This document shows positions 1-9,057 of a DNA stretch of 33,237 bases, in pieces. The stretch is from NCBI GenBank assembly GCA_021801465.1, contig JAJYXY010000252.1, positions 1 to 33,237 of the forward strand, read 5' to 3'. Position 1 is the stretch's first letter, and each line of letters starts with the position of its first letter. The translations under genes were made by a program, and so were the position numbers. Source of the DNA: Pseudomonadota bacterium. GTDB lineage: Bacteria > Pseudomonadota > Alphaproteobacteria > Acetobacterales > Acetobacteraceae. Under the pieces are notes generated by a model. It worked only from the letters and a program-made list of their open reading frames with translations. It searched no databases and was not told the DNA's origin.

Positions 1-1
1 C

Positions 2-334
2 GGGCTTTCGCGCATGACCGACATGATGCTGACCGGCCGGGTTTTCAGCGCCGAGGAGGGTCAGGCGATCGGACTCTCGAATTACCTCGTCGATGATGGC
101 GCCGGGCTCGCGCTGGCCCTCGATCTCGCGGCGAAAATCGCCAACAACGCGCCGCTTACCAACTTCGCGGTGTTGCACGCCTTGCCGCGCATCGCCGAGA
201 GTGACCGCGAAGCGGGTTTTCTCGCCGAAAGCCTGATGGCGGCGATCGCTGCTGCGGATCACGAGGCCAAATCTCGTCTGCGGGCGTTTCTCGAAGGGCG
301 GGCGGCGAAGATCGCGCCAAGTCCGCCTTCATGA
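2..334 (+). CDS. Enoyl-CoA hydratase/isomerase family protein, C-terminal part (5' end outside window)
   Basis: Frame is open to the left edge (GLSRMTDMMLTGRVFSAEEGQAIGLSNYLV...), with the crotonase-type C-terminal segment 'LTGRVFSAEEGQAIGL'; immediately upstream of a CoA ligase. Confidence 0.85.
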   Translation, partial: GLSRMTDMMLTGRVFSAEEGQAIGLSNYLVDDGAGLALALDLAAKIANNAPLTNFAVLHALPRIAESDREAGFLAESLMAAIAAADHEAKSRLRAFLEGRAAKIAPSPPS

Positions 335-392
335 GCGATCTCGGCACGCGCTGAGCGGGCGCACGGGCAACGACCCAAACGGAGGAAACAAA

Positions 393-2201
393 ATGGCGAT
401 TTCGGTGGTCCCGGTCCGGCTCGCGGTGCCTGAGATGGCGATCACGCGGGACGCCGATGGCACCATCCGGGCGCGGGCAAAAACGCCGCTTGGCCCCTAT
501 CCGGCGCGGCTGACGGCGCGGCTCGAACACTGGGCGGAGCTCGCGCCTGATCGCGTCTTTCTTGCCGAGCGCACACAAGACGGCGCCGGCTGGCGGCGCA
601 TCACCTATGCCGAGACACTGGCGGCGGTCACGGCGCTCGGCCAGGCGCTGCTCGATCGCGATCTCTCGCCCGATCGGCCGATCGCCATTCTTTCTGGCAA
701 CGGCATCGATCACGCGCTTCTCGGCCTTGCAGCGCAGCATGTCGGCGTGCCGTACGCGCCGATTTCGGTCGCCTATTCGACCTCCGGCGGGGATTTCGCG
801 CGGCTTCGCCACATCCTCGCGCTGCTCACCCCGGGTCTCGTCTTTGCCGAGGACGGCGCCCGCTTTGCCCCAGCCTTGGCGATCGCGGCGGCGGGCAGCG
901 AGATCGTCGTCTCGCGCAACCCGCCGCCCGGGCGCGCGATTTCGCTCTTTGCCGATCTCCTCGCAACCCGCTCTGGTGCGGCGGTCGCGGCGGCGGCCGA
1001 ACGCGTCGGGCCAGAGACGATCGCGAAATTTCTGTTCACCTCGGGCTCGACCGATCTTCCCAAAGGGGTCATCAACACCCAGCGCATGCTGTGCAGCAAT
1101 CAGGCGATGATCCTCTCGGTGATGCGCTTTCTAGGCGACGAACCGCCAATGCTGCTCGACTGGCTGCCGTGGAACCACACCTTCGGCGGCAACCATAATT
1201 TCGGTATCGCGCTTTATAATGGCGGCTCGCTTTACATCGATGACGGGCGGCCGGTGGCGGGCGGGATCGCCGCCACGTTGCGCAATCTCCGCGAGATCGC
1301 CCCCAACGTTTATTTCAACGTCCCCAAGGGCTGGGAGGAAATCGCGCTCGCCTGCCGCGACGATGCGGCGCTGCGGGCGCGATTCTTCAGCCGGGCAGCG
1401 TTGTTTTTCTATGCCGGGGCGTCGCTTGCGCAGCATGTCTGGGATTTGCTCGATGACCTCGCGATCGCAACGATTGGCCGGCGTGTCACCATGCTGACCG
1501 GGCTTGGCGCGACCGAAACCGCGCCCTTCGCGCTTTGCTGTCATCCCTCGCACGCACGCTCGGGGATGGTCGGCGTGCCGGCGCCGGGTGTCGAACTGAA
1601 ACTCGCCAAGGTCGAAGGAAAATGGGAAGCGCGCCTGCGCGGGCCGAGCATCACGCCGGGCTATTGGCGGGATGCGGCGAAAACCCGTGCGGCGTTCGAT
1701 GAGGAGGGATTTTATCGCACCGGTGATGCGCTCGACTGGATCGATCCCGAAACGCCCGCGTACGGGTTTCGTTTCGATGGCCGGATCGCCGAGGATTTCA
1801 AGCTTTCGAGCGGCACCTGGGTGCATGTCGGGCGGCTCCGGGCGCTGTTGCTCGAACGTCTCGCGCCGCATGTCCGCGATGTCGTGATCGCCGCCCCCGA
1901 TCGTGATGCGATCGCGGTGCTCGCGCTTCCCGAACGCGCCGAATACGCAGACGACGCGGCCATCCGCGCCGAGATCGCGCGTCGGCTTGCCGCGTTTGCG
2001 CGCGACTATCCGGGAAGCTCGATGCGGGTCGCGCGGCTTGCGTTTCTCACCGATCCGCTCTCTGTCGATGCCGGTGAGATCACCGATAAAGGCTCGCTCA
2101 ATCAGCGTGCGATCCTGCGCAACCGCCCCGCGCTGATCGATCGCCTCTATGCCGAGCCCGCATCCCCGGACATCATCACCGTTGAGGAATTCGCTGCATG
2201 A
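393..2201 (+). CDS. fcs: Feruloyl-CoA synthase-like AMP-dependent acyl-CoA ligase
   Basis: 602 aa; strong SD (ggagga) before ATG; AMP-binding motif FTSGSTDLPKGV, LTGLGATETAP, YRTGDA, C-terminal GEITDKGSLNQRAIL typical of the feruloyl-CoA synthase branch. Confidence 0.8.
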   Translation: MAISVVPVRLAVPEMAITRDADGTIRARAKTPLGPYPARLTARLEHWAELAPDRVFLAERTQDGAGWRRITYAETLAAVTALGQALLDRDLSPDRPIAILSGNGIDHALLGLAAQHVGVPYAPISVAYSTSGGDFARLRHILALLTPGLVFAEDGARFAPALAIAAAGSEIVVSRNPPPGRAISLFADLLATRSGAAVAAAAERVGPETIAKFLFTSGSTDLPKGVINTQRMLCSNQAMILSVMRFLGDEPPMLLDWLPWNHTFGGNHNFGIALYNGGSLYIDDGRPVAGGIAATLRNLREIAPNVYFNVPKGWEEIALACRDDAALRARFFSRAALFFYAGASLAQHVWDLLDDLAIATIGRRVTMLTGLGATETAPFALCCHPSHARSGMVGVPAPGVELKLAKVEGKWEARLRGPSITPGYWRDAAKTRAAFDEEGFYRTGDALDWIDPETPAYGFRFDGRIAEDFKLSSGTWVHVGRLRALLLERLAPHVRDVVIAAPDRDAIAVLALPERAEYADDAAIRAEIARRLAAFARDYPGSSMRVARLAFLTDPLSVDAGEITDKGSLNQRAILRNRPALIDRLYAEPASPDIITVEEFAA

Positions 2202-3421
2202 GCCAAGGTCTTTTCGCATCCTGGCCGGATGTCTGGCTGTTCGATGGCGCGCGCACGCCCTTCGTCGATTACAATGGCGCGCTCGCTTTGGTCTCGCCGA
2301 CCGATCTCGGGATCAAGGTGGCGCGTGAGGCGATCGCGCGCGCCGGGATTACGCCGGAGGCGATCGGCAGCGTGGTCGCGGGTTCGGTCGCGCAGGCGAG
2401 TTTCGATGCCTATATGCTGCCCCGTCATATCGGGCTCTATGCCGGCTTGCCGCAGGCGACACCGGCGCATCTCGTCCAGCGTGTCTGCGGCACCGGGATC
2501 GAAGCTCTGATGCAAGGGGCGGACGCCATCACCCATCGCGGCCTGGATGCGGCGCTTTGCGTCGGCTCTGAAAGCATGAGCCGCAACCCCATCGCCGCCT
2601 ACACCCATCGCGGCGGGTTTCGCATGGGGCAAGTCGAATTCAAGGATTTTCTTTGGGAGGCACTGCTCGATCCGGCGCCGGGCAAGACCATGGGCGAAAC
2701 CGCCGAGGCCCTGGCGCTGCGCTATGACATTCCGCGTGCCGAGGTTGATCGGTTCGCTGCCCAAAGTTTTGCACGCGCGATCGCGGCTGCGGAATTTCGC
2801 GCCGGCGAGATCGTTCCCGTGGTGAGCGAGAGTTTTGCCCGCGACGGTCTTCATGATCGCGGCATTCGGCTCGCGCGCGGGGTTGCCGAGGTGAGCCTCG
2901 ACACCCATGTGCGGCCATCGCCACGCGCCGTGCTCGAAAAATTGCCGCCGGCGTTCGGGGGTGTGCAGACCGGCGGCAATAGTTCGGCGATCGTCGATGG
3001 CGCAGCGGCAGCGGTGATCGGGCGGAAATCGCTCGCCGTGCGACGGCCGCTTGCGCGCCTGGTCGCCGGGGTTGCGATCGGCTGTGCGCCCGAGATCATG
3101 GGGATCGGCCCGGTGCCGGCGATCGAGACGCTGCTTGCGCGCACGGGGCTTTCGCTCGATGCGATCGGCCGCGTTGAGATCAATGAGGCGTTCGGCGCGC
3201 AGGTGCTCGCTTGCGCCCGCGCGCTCGAACTCGATGAAGCGCGGCTCAACGTCAATGGCGGCGCGATCGCGATCGGCCATCCGCTGGCCGCGACCGGGCT
3301 GCGCCTGACGCTGACGCTGGCGCGCGAAATGCAGCGCGCGGGGGTGCGCTTCGGCATCGCCTCGGCCTGCATCGGCGGCGGCCAAGGTATCGCCCTTTTG
3401 GTCGAAAATGCCGAGGTTTGA
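2198..3421 (+). CDS. Thiolase family protein (acetyl-CoA acetyltransferase-like)
   Basis: 407 aa; ATGA overlap with the upstream ligase; thiolase Cys motif VCGTGIEAL, GHPLAATG His motif, C-terminal CIGGGQG. Confidence 0.88.
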   Translation: MSQGLFASWPDVWLFDGARTPFVDYNGALALVSPTDLGIKVAREAIARAGITPEAIGSVVAGSVAQASFDAYMLPRHIGLYAGLPQATPAHLVQRVCGTGIEALMQGADAITHRGLDAALCVGSESMSRNPIAAYTHRGGFRMGQVEFKDFLWEALLDPAPGKTMGETAEALALRYDIPRAEVDRFAAQSFARAIAAAEFRAGEIVPVVSESFARDGLHDRGIRLARGVAEVSLDTHVRPSPRAVLEKLPPAFGGVQTGGNSSAIVDGAAAAVIGRKSLAVRRPLARLVAGVAIGCAPEIMGIGPVPAIETLLARTGLSLDAIGRVEINEAFGAQVLACARALELDEARLNVNGGAIAIGHPLAATGLRLTLTLAREMQRAGVRFGIASACIGGGQGIALLVENAEV

Positions 3422-3427
3422 GCCGGC

Positions 3428-3853
3428 ATGTTCGTCAATACCATGACCCGCCTCATCGAATGGGGCGATTGCGACCCGGCCGGCATCGTGTTCTATCCGC
3501 GCTATTTCGCGATGTTCGATACCGCGACCGCATTGTTGTTTCAGGCGGCGCTAGGGATCGACAAGGCGGCGATGCTGGCGCGCTTTGGCATTGCCGGTTT
3601 CCCGATGGTCGACACGCGCGCGCGGTTTCTTACGGCGCTGAGTTTCGGCGCCACCGTTCGTATCGAGTCGTCCGTCACCGCCCTCGGCCGCTCGAGTTTC
3701 GGCATTCGTCACGCGCTGTTCGACGGGGAGGCGTGTGCCGTCGAAGGCGAGGAGACGCGGGTCTGGACCCGGCGCGATCCCGAGGGGCCGAAGCCCCTCC
3801 GGGCCGCGCCTATTCCTGATGAGGTGAGGGCGTGCCTCGCGCGGTCGCGGTGA
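3428..3853 (+). CDS. Acyl-CoA thioesterase, 4-hydroxybenzoyl-CoA thioesterase (hotdog) family
   Basis: 141 aa; 'IEWGDCDPAGIVFYPRYFAMFDTA' matches the 4HBT active-site signature; 6 bp after the thiolase stop. Confidence 0.88.
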   Translation: MFVNTMTRLIEWGDCDPAGIVFYPRYFAMFDTATALLFQAALGIDKAAMLARFGIAGFPMVDTRARFLTALSFGATVRIESSVTALGRSSFGIRHALFDGEACAVEGEETRVWTRRDPEGPKPLRAAPIPDEVRACLARSR

Positions 3854-4334
3854 GCTGCGCCAGAAGCGCGAGCAGGGTTGGCTTGCCGGCCTCGCCGAGC
3901 GCGAGGGCAAGCCGCTGCTCATGGTGCGCGATCGCCGCCTCGGCCCGCGCGAGCAGGGTTGTGCCGTTTGCGGTCAGGAAGAGGGCGAAGGCGCGCCGAT
4001 CGCTCTCCATCCGGTCGCGGGTGACGAGGCCGCGCGCTTCCAGCCCGTCGAGCAGGGGGACGAAATTGGTGCGCTTGATCCCGAGCGCCTCGGCCACTTG
4101 GCTCGCGCGGATGCCTGGGTTGGCGCGCAGCACCAAGAGCACCGAATATTGCCCGGGGCGGAGATCGAGTTCGGCGACGGCGCGGTGGAAATCCTGGAAA
4201 ACCGCCACCTGCGCGAGCCGCAGGGCAAAGCCGATATGCTCTGGCAAACTACCGAGGGAAATCTCGGCCGCGGCGTCAGAGCCGCTTTTGGCGGCGGTTT
4301 TGTCCGTCCGTCGTGTTTCGACCACATCCGACAT
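3810..4334 (-). CDS. MarR family transcriptional regulator
   Basis: 174 aa; winged-helix pattern LDLRPGQYSVLLVLRANPGIRASQVAEALGIKRTNFVPLLDGLEARGLVTRDRMESDRRAFALFLT; divergent from the downstream SBP gene. Confidence 0.9.
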   Translation of the reverse strand: MSDVVETRRTDKTAAKSGSDAAAEISLGSLPEHIGFALRLAQVAVFQDFHRAVAELDLRPGQYSVLLVLRANPGIRASQVAEALGIKRTNFVPLLDGLEARGLVTRDRMESDRRAFALFLTANGTTLLARAEAAIAHHEQRLALALGEAGKPTLLALLAQLTATARGTPSPHQE

Positions 4335-4409
4335 GCGGGCATATTATCGGCGCCTTCGCCGCAAGGCGAGGGGCCAAAAACACCGCCATACAAGGGGGGC
4401 GCACGCGTC

Positions 4410-5609
4410 ATGAAAAAATATCTATATCTTGTCTCGGCTTTCCTGTTTTTGTCGGCTTTCGCCGAGGCCGCGGAGCCGCTCAAGCTCGGGGTCCTGAATG
4501 ATCTTTCCGGTGTCTATGCGGATTATCAGGGGCGCGGCTCGGTGATCGCGGCCGAAATGGCGGCCGAAGATTATGGCGGCAGCGTCATGGGGCGGAAAAT
4601 CGAGATCATCGCCGGCGATCATCAGAACAAGCCCGATATCGGCCTTGCGATCGCGCGCCGCTGGTTTGACACCGAAGGAGTGGATGCGGTGCTTGATGTG
4701 CCGAATTCGGCGATCGCGCTCGCTGTCGCCGATCTCGCGCGCGAGAAGAACAAGGTCTTCATCGGCTCGGGCGCCGGCACCGCGTTATTGACCGGCGCCA
4801 AATGCTCACCCAACACCATCCATTGGACGTTCGATACCTGGGAGGTCGGGCACGCGTTGGGGCGCGCTGTCGTCGCCGAAGGCGGCAAGAAATGGTTTTT
4901 TCTCACCGCCGATTACACTTTCGGCTATGATCTCGAGACCTCGATGACGGAGGCGGTGCGTGCCGCCGGTGGCGAGGTGATGGGTTCCGTCCGGCATCCG
5001 CTCGGCACCAGCGATTTTTCGAGCTATCTTCTGCAGGCGCAGAGCTCGGGCGCGGATGTGCTCGGCCTTGCCAATGCCGGCGGCGATACCGCGACCGCGA
5101 TCAAGGAGGCGCATGAATTCGGCCTTGCGCGCAAGATGAAAATGGCCGGCCCGATCGTCAACATCAACATCATCGAGGCGATCGGCCTCGCCGACGCCGA
5201 AGGGCTTCTCGCGGTGACGCCCTTCTACTGGGACATGACCCCCGCAACCCGCGCCTTCGCCGAGCGCTTCAGCGCCCGCCATCCCCAACACATCATGCCA
5301 AATGACATGCAGGCCGGGGTTTATGCTGCGACCCTCGCCTATCTCAAGGCGGTCGCGGCGCAGGGCGGCAAGAGCAGCGATGGCCGCGCGGTGGTCGCCG
5401 AGATGAAGAAGAAGCCCGCCGAAGATCCGCTATTCGGCGAAAGCGTGATCCGCGCCGATGGCCGGGTTATGCACCCGGTCTATCTCATGGCCGCGAAGAC
5501 CCCGGCGGAAAGCCATGGCAACTGGGATTTCTTCAAATTACTCGCGACCGTGCCGGCCAATCAGGCCTACCGCCCGCTCGCCGAGGGGCATTGCCCGCTG
5601 GTGCCGTAA
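4410..5609 (+). CDS. ABC transporter substrate-binding protein (Liv/Peripla_BP_6 type, aromatic-acid-like)
   Basis: Start set at ATG 4410, which gives signal peptide MKKYLYLVSAFLFLSAFAEAAEPLKLG; the ORF-track start at 3921 runs antisense through marR. Body 'LGVLNDLSGVYADYQGRGSVIAAEMAAEDYGG' is LivK-like. Confidence 0.88.
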   Translation: MKKYLYLVSAFLFLSAFAEAAEPLKLGVLNDLSGVYADYQGRGSVIAAEMAAEDYGGSVMGRKIEIIAGDHQNKPDIGLAIARRWFDTEGVDAVLDVPNSAIALAVADLAREKNKVFIGSGAGTALLTGAKCSPNTIHWTFDTWEVGHALGRAVVAEGGKKWFFLTADYTFGYDLETSMTEAVRAAGGEVMGSVRHPLGTSDFSSYLLQAQSSGADVLGLANAGGDTATAIKEAHEFGLARKMKMAGPIVNINIIEAIGLADAEGLLAVTPFYWDMTPATRAFAERFSARHPQHIMPNDMQAGVYAATLAYLKAVAAQGGKSSDGRAVVAEMKKKPAEDPLFGESVIRADGRVMHPVYLMAAKTPAESHGNWDFFKLLATVPANQAYRPLAEGHCPLVP

Positions 5610-5746
5610 TCGGCCCGCACCTTTGCGGCGCGGCGCGGCGGGCGGTGCGATCTGGCCGATCGCCGCGAATGTGATAGAGTTGCCTGCTCGCTCAGCCCCT
5701 CATCCCGAGGGGCCGGCTTTGCCGATTGCCCGCTCGAGGAACACAC

Positions 5747-7144
5747 ATGACCCAGCCCCGCGCCAATTCCAACGCCGCTCGCGATATCGCCTCCGTCCTC
5801 CATCCCTACACCGATCTCCTGGCCCACGCCGAAACCGGCCCGCTGGTGATCGCGCGTGGCGAGGGGGTGCGGGTCTGGGACGAGAACGGCAAGCCTTATA
5901 TCGAGGCGATGGCCGGGCTCTGGTGCGCCTCCCTCGGGTTCAGCAATGAGCGCCTGGTCGAGGCGGCGGCGGCGCAGATGCGCAAACTGCCCTTCTATCA
6001 TGCTTTCGCCGCCAAATCGCACGAGCCGCTGATCACGCTTGCCGAGATGCTCCTCGCGCGTGCGCCGGTCCCGATGAGCAAGGTGTTTTTCGCCAATTCA
6101 GGGTCGGAGGCGAATGATACCGCGATCAAGATGATCTGGTATTTCAACAATGCCCTCGGGCGCCCGCAAAAGAAAAAAATCATCGGCCGGGTCAAGGGGT
6201 ATCACGGCATCACACTCGCCGCCGCCTCGCTCACCGGGCTTCCCGCCAATCATCGCTCTTTCGATGTGCCGCTGCCCGGTTTCTTGCATACCATCACGCC
6301 GCATTTCTATCACGGCGCCGAGCCGGGCGAGAGCGAACAGGCCTTCGCCGCCCGCTGTGCCGCTGAGCTCGAAGCCCTGATCCTCGCCGAAGGGCCGGAC
6401 ACCATCGCCGGCATGTTCGCAGAGCCCGTGATGGGCGCCGGCGGCGTGATCGTGCCGCCGGAGGGGTATTTCCCGGCGATCCAGGCGGTGCTGCGTAAAT
6501 ATGACATCCTGCTCGTCGCCGATGAGGTGATCTGCGGCTTTGGGCGCACCGGTAATTACTGGGGCAGCCAGACCTTTGCCATCACCCCCGATATTCTGAC
6601 CTGCGCCAAGGCTCTCTCCGCCTCGTTCCTGCCGATCAGCGCGGTGATGGTGAATACGCGCGTCTTCGCCGCCTTGGCGGAGGAATCGCACAAAATCGGC
6701 ACCTTCGGTCATGGCTTCACCTATTCCGGCCATCCGGTGCCGGCCGCGGTCGCGATCGAGGCATTGAAAATCTACGATGAAATCGGCCTCATCGATCACG
6801 TCCGCGGCGTCTCGCCAGCGTTTCAGCGCTTGCTCGGCGAATTTGCCGACCACCCCCTGGTCGGCGAGACCCGTGGGGTCGGGCTTCTTGGCGGCATCGA
6901 GCTGGCCGCCGACAAGGCGGCACGGCAGAATTACGACCCGGCGTTGAAAATCGCCCCACGAGCGGCCAAGCTTTTGGAAAAACACGGCATCATCGGCCGC
7001 GCCGTGCCAGGCGACACGCTCGCCTTCACCCCGCCGCTGATCATCAGCGAAAGCGAGGTCGGAGAAATGTTCGCCGGCGTGCGCGGCGCGCTCGACGAAC
7101 TGTTGGCCGAGCTGACGAGAGAGGGGCTCGCACCGCGCGGGTAA
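5747..7144 (+). CDS. Class III (omega) PLP-dependent aminotransferase
   Basis: ATG 5747 with 'gagga' SD; motifs NSGSEANDTAIKM, VADEVICGFGRTG, PLP-Lys context TCAKALSASFLPISAV, TFGHGFTYSGHP. Confidence 0.92.
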   Translation: MTQPRANSNAARDIASVLHPYTDLLAHAETGPLVIARGEGVRVWDENGKPYIEAMAGLWCASLGFSNERLVEAAAAQMRKLPFYHAFAAKSHEPLITLAEMLLARAPVPMSKVFFANSGSEANDTAIKMIWYFNNALGRPQKKKIIGRVKGYHGITLAAASLTGLPANHRSFDVPLPGFLHTITPHFYHGAEPGESEQAFAARCAAELEALILAEGPDTIAGMFAEPVMGAGGVIVPPEGYFPAIQAVLRKYDILLVADEVICGFGRTGNYWGSQTFAITPDILTCAKALSASFLPISAVMVNTRVFAALAEESHKIGTFGHGFTYSGHPVPAAVAIEALKIYDEIGLIDHVRGVSPAFQRLLGEFADHPLVGETRGVGLLGGIELAADKAARQNYDPALKIAPRAAKLLEKHGIIGRAVPGDTLAFTPPLIISESEVGEMFAGVRGALDELLAELTREGLAPRG

Positions 7145-7203
7145 TACCTTCCCCTGGCTGGTATGAGGAGGCCAGAGCGAGCGAAGGGTGGGTGAAAGGA
7201 AGA

Positions 7204-7238
7204 GGTTCTTTTTTGAAAAAAAGAACCAAAAAACTTTT
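7204..7238. repeat. 35-bp palindromic dispersed repeat, copy 1 (terminator-like)
   Basis: GGTTCTTTTTTGAAAAAAAGAACCAAAAAACTTTT; identical to 29560-29594. Contains an 11-bp-arm hairpin GGTTCTTTTTT-GA-AAAAAAGAACC; lies in the gap between two convergent genes and overlaps the asnB stop codon by 2 bp. Confidence 0.85.
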
Positions 7239-8997
7239 ATTTCGCCCGGCTCGCCGCCGTCAGCACCGCTTCGACGTCGCCACTTGAGGGGATTCCGAGA
7301 ATGTGGCGGGCATGCCAGAGCGCATAAAATAGCAAGCTCCACATCGCCTGGCCCTCAGCCCGGGCAAACACGGCATGCACCGCCTCGGGTCGCGCAAAGG
7401 CGGCAATGCCGGGGTTGGCCGCGATCAAGGGCGCGAGTTCGGCGCCGCGGGCGGCGATCCATCGGCTCACCGGCGGCTTGAACCCGCGTTTGCGCGCAAA
7501 AGGCCTCGCCGCCGGCAGGCGCTCGGCAAGCCAGCGACGCAATAGGAGCTTGCCCAGGCGCCAGCTCACCTTGCTTTGATCGGGAAGGGCGAAGGCAAAG
7601 GCGGCGATCTTGGGATCGACGAAAGGCGTGCGCCCTTCGACGCCATGCGCCATCAGGCAGCGGTCGAGTTTGATCAGCAAGTCATTGGGCAGCCACTCCG
7701 CGCAATCGAGCGCTTGCAGCGCACGCAGCGGGTTTCGCCCCTGCGCCTCGCGGGCTTCGGCGGCGGTGAAACCATCGCGCCAGCCCGAGAGAGCGAAGCC
7801 GGCAAAGCCATCGAACACCCCGCGCTGTCGCGCCGGGCGCTGAATGAACCGCCACGGCGCGACGGCGCGGCGATAGCGGCCGTAGCCGGCGAACATCTCA
7901 TCGCCGCCTTCACCACAAAGCGTCACTTTGAGCTGGCCGGCGGCGGCGCGGCCGAGAAACCAGGTGGGGAGTGCCGCCGCATCGGTGGTCGGGTCATCGA
8001 GGCAGGCGGCGATGCGCGGCGCGGCGGCCCAAAAATCCTGCTCGGTCATGCTGATCCGCTCGCATGCGGCACCGACCGCACGCGCAACCAAAAGAGCGTC
8101 GGAACTCTCGTCATCGGCATCCGCGCCATCATAGCCGATGGTAATCGCCCGCACCCGCTCGCCGCTGATCCGATGCATGAGCCAGAGCAGGGCGGTGCTG
8201 TCGATCCCGCCCGAGAGGAACAGACCGTAAGGCACGTCCGAGCGCAGATGCACCGCCACACTCTCGCCTAAAACCCGATCGAGATCAGCAGTCGTCGCCG
8301 CCCGCGTCACCGGTTCGGCGGCAAGCCGCGGCAATTGCCGCCGGGCGATGATCTCCCCAGCCTCGATCACCAGCGTCTCACCCGGCAAAAGGCGCCGGAT
8401 ATCAGGGAAAATCGTCCTCTCCCCGGTGGTGAATTTGAGCTGCAACAATTCCGCCCGCCGCGCGGGGTCGATCTCGGCGCGTGCCAGCCCAGCCGCAAGC
8501 AGCGCCTGGGGCTCAGAGGCGAAAGCGAAATAGCGCGGGTTCACGACGTAATAGAGCGGCTTGATGCCAAACGGATCACGCGCGAGCAAAAGCCGCTCGC
8601 GGTTCCGGTCCCCATGGTTCGGATCATAAAGCGCGAGCGCATACATCCCGCGCAACTGAGCGGCGAAATCGACGCCGTGCTCTTCGTAGAGAAAGAGGAT
8701 CGGCTCGCAGTCGGAATGCGTCTGAAACGGCGCCGTTGGGCGCGCGGCACGGAGATCGGGGTCGTTGTAGATTTCGCCATTGACGATGAGCGCCGTGCCA
8801 CCCCGGCCATAAAGCGGCTGATCGCCAGTCACGAGATCGATGATGGACAGCCGGCGATGGACCAGGCCGACCGCCCCCGCCACATGCCGCCCCTCGCCAT
8901 CCGGCCCGCGATGGGCAAGAGCGGCGGCGAGGCTGGCAAGAACGCCGGCGTCCGGCGCCCGGCCGTCGCGCATCATCACGCCCGCGATCCCACACAT
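7237..8997 (-). CDS. asnB: Asparagine synthase (glutamine-hydrolysing)
   Basis: 586 aa; N-terminal Cys2 MCGIAGV, ALAHRGPDGEG, VNGEIYND; synthase domain LFLSGGIDSTALLWL and LCGEGGDEMFAGYGRYR. Confidence 0.93.
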   Translation of the reverse strand: MCGIAGVMMRDGRAPDAGVLASLAAALAHRGPDGEGRHVAGAVGLVHRRLSIIDLVTGDQPLYGRGGTALIVNGEIYNDPDLRAARPTAPFQTHSDCEPILFLYEEHGVDFAAQLRGMYALALYDPNHGDRNRERLLLARDPFGIKPLYYVVNPRYFAFASEPQALLAAGLARAEIDPARRAELLQLKFTTGERTIFPDIRRLLPGETLVIEAGEIIARRQLPRLAAEPVTRAATTADLDRVLGESVAVHLRSDVPYGLFLSGGIDSTALLWLMHRISGERVRAITIGYDGADADDESSDALLVARAVGAACERISMTEQDFWAAAPRIAACLDDPTTDAAALPTWFLGRAAAGQLKVTLCGEGGDEMFAGYGRYRRAVAPWRFIQRPARQRGVFDGFAGFALSGWRDGFTAAEAREAQGRNPLRALQALDCAEWLPNDLLIKLDRCLMAHGVEGRTPFVDPKIAAFAFALPDQSKVSWRLGKLLLRRWLAERLPAARPFARKRGFKPPVSRWIAARGAELAPLIAANPGIAAFARPEAVHAVFARAEGQAMWSLLFYALWHARHILGIPSSGDVEAVLTAASRAK

Positions 8998-9057
8998 ACA
9001 CGCTCCCTAGCCCCGCCATGGGCGAGAGACAAGCCCGGCGCAAGGGCATCGGGCGCG

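Noticed and set aside
1131-3385. 362-aa and 412-aa minus-strand ORFs opposite the ligase and thiolase
   Set aside because: GC-driven antisense frames; the + strand genes carry complete family signatures.
4335-4352. Possible leaderless marR transcript (GATAAT about 8 nt upstream of the ATG on the minus strand)
   Set aside because: No convincing -35 element at the right spacing; too weak without TSS data.
3921-4409. N-terminal 163-residue extension of the SBP ORF
   Set aside because: Runs antisense through marR; the ATG at 4410 gives a proper signal peptide.
3777-5715. Shared 14-mer ATCCCGAGGGGCCG at 3777 and 5702
   Set aside because: A 14-bp match is expected by chance a few times in a 33-kb window; the two sites also form hairpins of opposite loop polarity.
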